From CAXGUU01 sp964012875 (GTDB lineage: Bacteria; Pseudomonadota; Gammaproteobacteria; Ga0077536), in contig CAXGUU010000176.1 of NCBI GenBank assembly GCA_964012875.1, forward strand, positions 1 to 6,924: a DNA stretch of 6,924 nt, written 5' to 3'. Both the position numbers and the translations under genes were made by a program. This document shows positions 1 through 4,240 of this stretch, one piece after another. The notes beneath the pieces are model-generated. The model did no database searches. It was not told where the DNA came from and saw nothing but the letters and a program-made list of their open reading frames with translations. The first letter of the stretch is position 1. Each line of letters begins with the position of its first letter.

Positions 1-112
1 CGGCGTAACCCGCTTCCAGCAGGCGGCCTCGCATTTGCTGAACGGCATGAAAGGGCGTCGGCGACCGGTTGATAAATTCGGCCAGCGCCGAATTGAATTG
101 TTTTTGACTCAT
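1..112 (-). CDS. apeB: M18 family aminopeptidase, N-terminal fragment (runs off the left edge)
   Basis: Only the first 37 codons are present; the gene continues beyond base 1. The protein begins MSQKQFNSALAEFIN and continues with RSPTPFHAV, then a Q/R-rich helix ending RLLEAGYA. The SPTPFHAV segment followed by a helix and LLEAGF/Y is the hallmark start of M18 (aspartyl aminopeptidase-like) metallopeptidases, which are cytoplasmic, form large oligomers and remove N-terminal residues using two metal ions. The metal-binding and catalytic residues lie outside the window, so activity cannot be judged. The ATG at 112-110 is the natural start by comparison with the family. No clear Shine-Dalgarno sequence precedes it, and a TAAAAT hexamer sits only 6 bases upstream (119-124). 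It lies 103 bases downstream of the PQQ dehydrogenase gene on the same strand. The family call is firm for so short a piece; the symbol is by family only. Confidence 0.77.
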   Translation of the reverse strand, partial: MSQKQFNSALAEFINRSPTPFHAVQQMRGRLLEAGYA

Positions 113-152
113 GGCGTGATTTTAGCCCGCGAATGCGAAGAGAAACCCGAGG

Positions 153-207
153 GGCAGCGGCTGCCGGACGGTCGGTGTGCTACCGCGGTCATAGTGCAGC
201 GCGCTGC
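153..207 (-). other. Gap between PQQ dehydrogenase and M18 genes with two short hairpins
   Basis: The 103-base gap holds a perfect 12-base palindrome, GCAGCGCGCTGC (196-207), starting 8 bases after the dehydrogenase stop codon, and a compact hairpin with 5-bp GGCAG/CTGCC arms and a 3-base loop (153-165). On the minus strand the second is followed by a pyrimidine-rich stretch but not a clean U-tract. Either could slow polymerase or protect an mRNA end; neither is a textbook terminator. Confidence 0.25.
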
Positions 208-215
208 CTGCAAAC

Positions 216-1991
216 TCACTTTTGTGGCAGTGCGAATGCAATCACCGCATCGCCAAGCGGGTACTTGAACAACGCATGGCCGCCTGATGCCACGGTGACA
301 TACTGGCGCCCGTGCACTCGGTAAGTCACCGGCGGTGCGTTGACCCCGGCACCGGTCTGGAACGACCACAGGCGCCGGCCGTCTGTAAGGTCCCGCGCCA
401 CGAATTCACGGTTGGACTGACCGTGAAACAGCAGACCACCGGCCGTCGCCAAGGCACCGGAAATCACCGGTAACTCGGTTTTCTCCTGCCACTTGATAAC
501 GCCGTCGTCGGGATCGACGGCGCTGACCGTGCCCCAGCGATCGGGGTTGATCAAATAGCTGATCACATTGACCGCTTTGCCGGCGTCGTCAATTTCCTTT
601 TTGTACCGGGTCGGGTTGTGCGACGCCACGACGTAAATCCAGTCCGTTAGCGGGCTGTAGGCCATGGGGGGCCAATTGGCACCGCCGCCGGCGCCTGGCG
701 CAATGAGCTTGCCCTCAGTGGTAGGGCGCGTGAACATGTTCTCGGACTGCGGCACAAACGCCTGAGACCGTCGAACCGGCTCTCCCGTCGCCCGGTTCAA
801 CAGGTAGACCCAGCCGGTCTTTGCCGCAGCAGCCACGGCCGGCACCGTCTTGCCTTGGTCATTAACAACATCGAGTAACAATGGCGGCGCTGCCACGTCG
901 TAACCCCAGATATCATGTGGTACGACCTGGTGATACCAGCCCAATTCTCCCGTTTCGGCGTCCAGTGCCACCACTGATGAGGTGTGCAGGTTATCACCCG
1001 GGCGTTTGTAATCGGCATAACCCGGCGAGGGATTACCAGTACCGATGTATATCAGACCTAGATCAGGATCGACCGACGGCGACGAGTACAGTGAACCGCC
1101 ACCGCCCTTCCAGGCGTCGCGATAGGTGTCGGCGTTCGCTTTCTCCGCTGCGACGTCACGTTCCATGACATCCCCAAAACTGGTAGTGGTAGCGAATTCG
1201 CCCTCCCAGCTTTCAGACGATGCAACGTACCAGCGCCACAGCAGATCACCGCTGTTTGCATCGTAGGCGGTCAGAAAGGCTCGCAAACCGGGCCGCACAC
1301 CCGGGCGCCCCAGAAGGGAGACCGAGTCCGACTCGGCTTCACCGAGGACTGCACTGTATCCCGTGCCACTGACACCGACGATGACCTTACCGTCGTAGAC
1401 CAGCGGCGCCATGTTACCGGCGAACCGTGTCATCGATTCAAAGGCCGCGGTATTTTCTTTGTTGTAACGGCGTATCGACGCCAAATCACCGGCATCCGCT
1501 GTGGTCGGGTCAACGACCGGTATATCCCATACCACTTCACCCGACTCCGCATCGAGCGCCACAAGTCGGCCATCTGCGGTGATCATGTACACACGCCCAT
1601 AGCCCCAGGCCACGCCCCGGTTGTGCGAACCGCAGCAAAGTTGCTCCTGCGTTTTTTCGTGCGTGTAACGCCAGCGCTCCTGGCCGGTCGCTGCGTTCAG
1701 GGCGACGACATGATTGTGCGGCGTGCTGAGGTACATCACGCCGTCGACCACCAGCGGATTGGCCGGAAACGATCCCAGGACCCCGGTCTGGTAGATCCAC
1801 GCAGGCGTCAATCGCTGAACATTCGCGACCGAAATGTCGTCGAGTGCACTGTACCGCTGGTTGCTGTAACCATGGCCATAAGTCAGCCAGTTGTCGTGAT
1901 CAGTGTGCGCGGCCCGCAGGCGCCCGTCGTCACCGAAGGCCGGACCCTGCGCGAGCGCGAGTATCAAAACTAAAAATCGAAATGTTCGCAT
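216..1991 (-). CDS. Exported PQQ-type quinoprotein dehydrogenase (eight-bladed propeller)
   Basis: Reads as 591 residues, typical of soluble methanol/ethanol-type PQQ dehydrogenases, which oxidise alcohols or related substrates in the periplasm and pass electrons to a separate cytochrome c. No CXXCH haem motif or fused cytochrome domain is present. Residues 1-20 form a signal peptide (MRTFRF, hydrophobic LVLILALA, cleavage likely after AFG). Family marks: adjacent cysteines 119-120 (the PQQ-contacting vicinal disulfide pair) followed by NRG at 124-126; TGN at 318-320 (metal ligand Asn); RPGDN at 330-334; a Lys at 391; and the closing-blade motif SGALATAGG near 511-519. Oddities: HDIWGYD at 359-365 has Gly363 where the catalytic Asp is expected, Tyr302 replaces the PQQ-stacking Trp, and the loop at 212-235 that should carry the metal ligand Glu is divergent. 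The ATG at 1991 is chosen over an in-frame GTG at 2051 because it opens the signal peptide and has GGAAA five bases upstream. Substrate unknown. Confidence 0.9.
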   Translation of the reverse strand: MRTFRFLVLILALAQGPAFGDDGRLRAAHTDHDNWLTYGHGYSNQRYSALDDISVANVQRLTPAWIYQTGVLGSFPANPLVVDGVMYLSTPHNHVVALNAATGQERWRYTHEKTQEQLCCGSHNRGVAWGYGRVYMITADGRLVALDAESGEVVWDIPVVDPTTADAGDLASIRRYNKENTAAFESMTRFAGNMAPLVYDGKVIVGVSGTGYSAVLGEAESDSVSLLGRPGVRPGLRAFLTAYDANSGDLLWRWYVASSESWEGEFATTTSFGDVMERDVAAEKANADTYRDAWKGGGGSLYSSPSVDPDLGLIYIGTGNPSPGYADYKRPGDNLHTSSVVALDAETGELGWYHQVVPHDIWGYDVAAPPLLLDVVNDQGKTVPAVAAAAKTGWVYLLNRATGEPVRRSQAFVPQSENMFTRPTTEGKLIAPGAGGGANWPPMAYSPLTDWIYVVASHNPTRYKKEIDDAGKAVNVISYLINPDRWGTVSAVDPDDGVIKWQEKTELPVISGALATAGGLLFHGQSNREFVARDLTDGRRLWSFQTGAGVNAPPVTYRVHGRQYVTVASGGHALFKYPLGDAVIAFALPQK

Positions 1992-2068
1992 CTGAATTTC
2001 CAATTGCACGATTAATTCCTGCTTACGGAGGACCAAGCTTTTAGCCAACACGGCGCATCGAAAACGAC

Positions 2069-2098
2069 ACTATCCCCTTACACGATGACAGCGGGCAA
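2069..2098 (-). promoter_or_regulatory. Candidate sigma-70 promoter of the PQQ dehydrogenase gene
   Basis: On the minus strand TTGCCC (2093-2098) and GATAGT (2069-2074) are separated by 18 bases. Each matches the sigma-70 consensus at four of six positions. Transcription would begin near 2062 and give a leader of about 70 bases. It is a weak match picked by eye; its placement between the inverted repeat at 2105-2131 and the gene is the main support. Confidence 0.25.
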
Positions 2099-2104
2099 GA
2101 CAAG

Positions 2105-2131
2105 GTAAACAACGGCAAAAAAGCTGTTTAC
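2105..2131. repeat. Inverted repeat GTAAACA-N13-TGTTTAC, possible operator
   Basis: Two perfect 7-base arms (2105-2111 and 2125-2131) flank a 13-base spacer containing an A6 run. The arms are AT-rich in a GC-rich setting. The repeat lies in the slyD to PQQ dehydrogenase gap, about 114-140 bases upstream of the dehydrogenase start and just upstream of its candidate -35 box, a usual place for an activator or two-component response-regulator site. Read on the minus strand it could also be a weak stem after slyD, but no U-tract follows, so a terminator role is less likely. The binding factor is unknown. Confidence 0.4.
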
Positions 2132-2203
2132 TGCTAAGCCAATGACCATGTTGAATGGATGGTTAACGCCGTGTGGACAATGCCGCTCAGTCACAGGACA
2201 CTT

Positions 2204-2686
2204 TTAGTGGTGGTGCCCGCCGGACCCATGCACGTGCCGACGCGCCCGCTCCTCCGGCATCGCTTCGCGCACATCGACGACCTCGACGTCGAAAGTCAGC
2301 GTCTGTCCTGCAAGCGGGTGATTGGTATCGACATCGAGCACGAACTTGCCGGCTTTAACCACAACCACCTGACGCGGTCCATGATCGGTCGAGACCGAAA
2401 TAACCATGCCGGGTTTGACCCGCCCCTTGGTCATGACGGTCTTTTTCTGAATCCGCTGGACCGCGTCTTCCCGCCGTTCTCCATAGGCCATGGCCGGCGG
2501 TATCGTGGCGTTGAACGTCGCGCCTGCCTCCCGCCCCTTCATCTCCTGCTCAAGACCCGGGATGATCCCACCGAGACCGTGCAGATAAGCCATGGGATCG
2601 CCATCAAATGAATCCTCAAGGGCCTTGCCGTCGGCATCGCTCAGTCGGTAGTGAAATGTTACGACGCAGTTATCTGCAATCTTCAT
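2204..2686 (-). CDS. slyD: FKBP-type peptidyl-prolyl isomerase, SlyD-like
   Basis: A 160-residue cytoplasmic FKBP-fold isomerase that speeds cis-trans isomerisation at proline and acts as a folding chaperone; in E. coli, SlyD also binds nickel and other metals through its tail and aids hydrogenase maturation. The split FKBP domain is visible at residues 1-70 and 126-142 (YLHG 34-37, IIPGLE 41-46, AYGE 67-70, closing FDVEVVDVREA 132-142). The flap or insert domain lies between them at about 71-125, ending in NHPLAG at 122-127. The tail HVHGSGGHHH (151-160) has five histidines but no cysteine, so it is a short form of the E. coli His/Cys-rich tail. The ATG at 2686 matches the E. coli start. AAGG lies 12 bases upstream, rather far for a Shine-Dalgarno. 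The gene follows the glutathione S-transferase by 41 bases, suggesting co-transcription. Confidence 0.93.
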   Translation of the reverse strand: MKIADNCVVTFHYRLSDADGKALEDSFDGDPMAYLHGLGGIIPGLEQEMKGREAGATFNATIPPAMAYGERREDAVQRIQKKTVMTKGRVKPGMVISVSTDHGPRQVVVVKAGKFVLDVDTNHPLAGQTLTFDVEVVDVREAMPEERARRHVHGSGGHHH

Positions 2687-2727
2687 AGTCTGGAATCACC
2701 TTCATCTGTCGCAACATGCGTCCTGGT

Positions 2728-3453
2728 TTACCGCTCTATGACCGGGCGTGCGCGTTGGTTGTAGAGCAATTTGCGCAATGCTGCGCGCTGCTCCTCACTC
2801 AATTCATCGAGGTTGAGACTCAGGTCGCTACCCACCGCCATGCCGTGCTCGACCGCGGGTCGCGCCGACAATTCTTCCCACCAGCGTTTGAAATACTTGA
2901 AGTCATCGATGTCCTGCTCATGGCTATCGGCCACCGCACACCACGGGTAGACGATCATGTCGGCAATGGTGTATTCGTCCCCAGCCAGGTAAGGACTATC
3001 GTGGAGACGCTGGTTCAAAACACCGTAGAGCCGGTTAACTTCATCGGTGAATCGGCGTACTGCATAGCTTTGATCGCCCTGGCTGTCGCCTAATCGGCGG
3101 AAGTGGCCGCACTCTCCGCTCTTCGGACCCTGGTTGGCCATTTGCCACATGATCCACTCGGTAACCGCGGTCTTGCCGCGAACGTCCTGGGGGAAAAAAC
3201 GCCCGGCCTTGTCAGCGATGTACATCATGATTGCGCCCGACTCGAAAACGCTTATCGGCGGACCGCCATCGGCCGGTTCATGATCGACAATTGCCGGCAT
3301 ACGGTTGTTCGGACAGATTTGAAGAAACTGATCTTCGAATTGATCGCCCCTGCCAATATTGCATTCGACGACCTTGTACGGCAGTGCGCATTCTTCGAGC
3401 AAAATTGTGACTTTCTTGCCGTTGGGGGTCGGCCAGTAGTGAAGATCAATCAT
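2728..3453 (-). CDS. Glutathione S-transferase family protein, YfcG/Ure2-like (Nu class)
   Basis: A 241-residue cytoplasmic two-domain GST. The thioredoxin-fold N-terminal domain (about 1-85) starts MIDLHYWPTPNG; Thr9 and Asn11 sit exactly where E. coli YfcG uses them to bind glutathione in place of the usual Tyr/Ser/Cys. Pro53 is the cis-proline (NNRMPAIVDH) and ESGAI at 71-75 contacts the gamma-glutamyl group. The helical C-terminal domain (about 90-205) contains GPKSGECGHF and the helix motif YTIADMIVYPW. YfcG-type members reduce disulfides with glutathione and show little classical transferase activity, so a role in disulfide reduction or detoxification is likely but inferred. A charged tail of about 35 residues (DELSEEQRAAL and beyond) makes it longer than E. 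coli YfcG. The ATG at 3453 has AAAGGGAG (3461-3468) seven bases upstream. It is probably first in a transcript with slyD and is divergent from the EthD gene. Confidence 0.93.
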   Translation of the reverse strand: MIDLHYWPTPNGKKVTILLEECALPYKVVECNIGRGDQFEDQFLQICPNNRMPAIVDHEPADGGPPISVFESGAIMMYIADKAGRFFPQDVRGKTAVTEWIMWQMANQGPKSGECGHFRRLGDSQGDQSYAVRRFTDEVNRLYGVLNQRLHDSPYLAGDEYTIADMIVYPWCAVADSHEQDIDDFKYFKRWWEELSARPAVEHGMAVGSDLSLNLDELSEEQRAALRKLLYNQRARPVIER

Positions 3454-3460
3454 GCTTTCG

Positions 3461-3468
3461 CTCCCTTT
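3461..3468 (-). promoter_or_regulatory. Ribosome binding site of the glutathione S-transferase gene
   Basis: AAAGGGAG on the minus strand, seven bases before the ATG at 3453, is a strong Shine-Dalgarno match and fixes the start. Confidence 0.75.
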
Positions 3469-3490
3469 GGGTGTACCTGGCGAGGGGTGG

Positions 3491-3516
3491 CCCGTTCCGA
3501 CTCCTCCGGAACCGGG
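3491..3516 (-). other. Stable hairpin in the glutathione S-transferase leader
   Basis: Arms GTTCCG and CGGAAC (3494-3499 and 3507-3512) extend to CCC/GGG through a one-base bulge at 3513, giving about nine base pairs. On the minus strand the 7-base loop is GAGGAGT, a Shine-Dalgarno-like sequence. It lies 38 bases upstream of the start codon. No U-tract follows, so it is not an intrinsic terminator. A regulatory role is possible but unproven. Confidence 0.4.
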
Positions 3517-3536
3517 TCAGTCCTCCTGTCCGCGCC

Positions 3537-3564
3537 ATTATTTCACGCTGCCAGCCGGCAACAA
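3537..3564 (-). promoter_or_regulatory. Candidate promoter for the glutathione S-transferase and slyD transcript
   Basis: On the minus strand AATAAT (3537-3542) matches the -10 consensus at five of six positions. TTGTTG (3559-3564) lies 16 bases upstream as a weak -35. Transcription would begin near 3530, giving a leader of about 77 bases that includes the hairpin at 3491-3516. Confidence 0.3.
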
Positions 3565-3580
3565 GCACCGGATTTTGCCG
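3556..3580. repeat. Inverted repeat CGGCAA-N13-TTGCCG in the divergent promoter region
   Basis: Perfect 6-base arms (3556-3561 and 3575-3580) flank a 13-base spacer and overlap the candidate -35 box of the minus-strand promoter. The position between two divergent genes would suit an operator. Six-base arms with a long spacer arise readily by chance in GC-rich DNA, so support is modest. Confidence 0.25.
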
Positions 3581-3639
3581 CCGATTGTGTCACGCTGTCG
3601 CAGGCATTACCTTTTGGCTTTTCGTCCCACACGCCCAAT

Positions 3640-3644
3640 GGAGG
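3640..3644 (+). promoter_or_regulatory. Ribosome binding site deciding the EthD gene start
   Basis: GGAGG lies eight bases before the ATG at 3653. This argues against the in-frame ATG at 3638, which overlaps the site, and against the more distant upstream in-frame start. Confidence 0.8.
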
Positions 3645-3652
3645 AAACCATC

Positions 3653-3958
3653 ATGTACAAATTGCTGGGAATACTGAAACGCCCTGAAGGTATGGACTTC
3701 GACGCATTCAAGACCTGGTGGCTGACCGAACACGCACCCAAGGTCAAACAATGGCCGGGACTTAAGAAGTACACTATCAATTTGTCGACAACCGCGGATC
3801 AAAGGTACGACGGCATTGCCGAAGTGTGGTTTGATTCGCGCGAAGCGATGGACGCCGTGTTTGATACCGCCGAAGGCCAGCGTGCGCGAAACAGCGCAAC
3901 CGATGGGTCGTCGGATATCATTATCATCACCACCGAAGAACACATTCAGGTGGAATAA
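3653..3958 (+). CDS. EthD domain-containing small protein
   Basis: A 101-residue protein covering one EthD domain of the dimeric alpha/beta-barrel (ferredoxin-like) superfamily. Visible marks are the first strand YKLLGILKRPEGM (2-14), the helix FDAFKTWWLTEHAP (16-29) with the conserved His27, PGLKKY (35-40), and YDGIAEVWFDS (52-62) followed by the helix REAMDAVFDT. EthD was named for a protein needed for ethyl tert-butyl ether degradation by a cytochrome P450, but most family members have no known reaction and many sit beside catabolic or redox genes. No signal peptide is seen, so it is probably cytoplasmic. A strong Shine-Dalgarno sets the start. It is divergent from the YfcG-like transferase and is followed by a hairpin, so it is probably a single-gene transcript. 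Substrate and role are unknown. Confidence 0.88.
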   Translation: MYKLLGILKRPEGMDFDAFKTWWLTEHAPKVKQWPGLKKYTINLSTTADQRYDGIAEVWFDSREAMDAVFDTAEGQRARNSATDGSSDIIIITTEEHIQVE

Positions 3959-3970
3959 GAGCGCCGACGG

Positions 3971-4011
3971 GTTCACGCTTTCCTGCCGCAGCAGTGGCTG
4001 AAAGCGTGGGC
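3971..4011 (+). terminator. Hairpin after the EthD gene, possible terminator
   Basis: Perfect 9-base arms CACGCTTTC (3974-3982) and GAAAGCGTG (4000-4008) extend to about 12 pairs with two G-U pairs. A small GCC/GGC helix can form inside the 17-base loop. It begins 12 bases after the EthD stop codon. The sequence downstream (CTATCTGG) lacks a U-tract, so it may stabilise the mRNA end or act with Rho rather than as a classical intrinsic terminator. Confidence 0.5.
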
Positions 4012-4240
4012 TCTATCTGGGCATGGCGAATTACTTCGGTAGCGTCGTTAAAGGCGATCGGGCAGCCTGCGCCGACCGGTCGACTCGCTGCATGCCATGC
4101 GCGGATTCGTCTGTCTCGGGCGTGTTACGGCGAACCATGGCTCGCCGACGTCATATCTCAAGTAAACTGCCGAACGGCGTTTGTGTCCGCACGCCCATTG
4201 CGCCGGCCATAACTCGAAAATTTCGTGAGATTGATTCCAC
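4012..4240 (+). other. Intergenic region upstream of pepN
   Basis: No protein of recognisable type is seen here on either strand, and no convincing sigma-70 promoter stands out. Just before pepN there is an 11-base inverted repeat CGAAA-A-TTTCG (4215-4225). It is followed by GTGAGA (4225-4230), which could serve as a weak ribosome site ten bases before the ATG. The pepN promoter presumably lies in this stretch. Confidence 0.4.

Noticed and set aside
1632..1637. Adjacent cysteines in the PQQ protein as part of a haem c site
   Set aside because: The motif is CCGSH, not CXXCH; it matches the vicinal disulfide of PQQ dehydrogenases.
1992..2051. N-terminal extension of the PQQ dehydrogenase from an in-frame GTG at 2051
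   Set aside because: It would put 20 residues before a clean signal peptide; the ATG at 1991 has a close ribosome site and starts the signal peptide directly.
2145..2163. ACCAT/ATGGT hairpin downstream of slyD as a terminator
   Set aside because: Only five pairs, a 9-base loop, low GC and no U-tract.
2159..2611. Plus-strand open frame of 150 codons opposite slyD
   Set aside because: Shadow of slyD; no recognisable protein features.
2670..2705. Eleven-codon upstream frame overlapping the slyD start (ATGAAGGTG, ending TAA)
   Set aside because: No ribosome site of its own and short enough to be chance; the real slyD start is well supported by homology.
3452..3652. N-terminal extension of the EthD protein from an upstream ATG
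   Set aside because: The extension reads as non-coding sequence, overlaps the GST start, and GGAGG lies at ideal spacing before the ATG at 3653.
3103..3687. Long plus-strand open frame opposite the GST gene (194 codons)
   Set aside because: It overlaps a clearly recognisable GST on the other strand, shows no known domain, and is explained by GC-rich codon bias.
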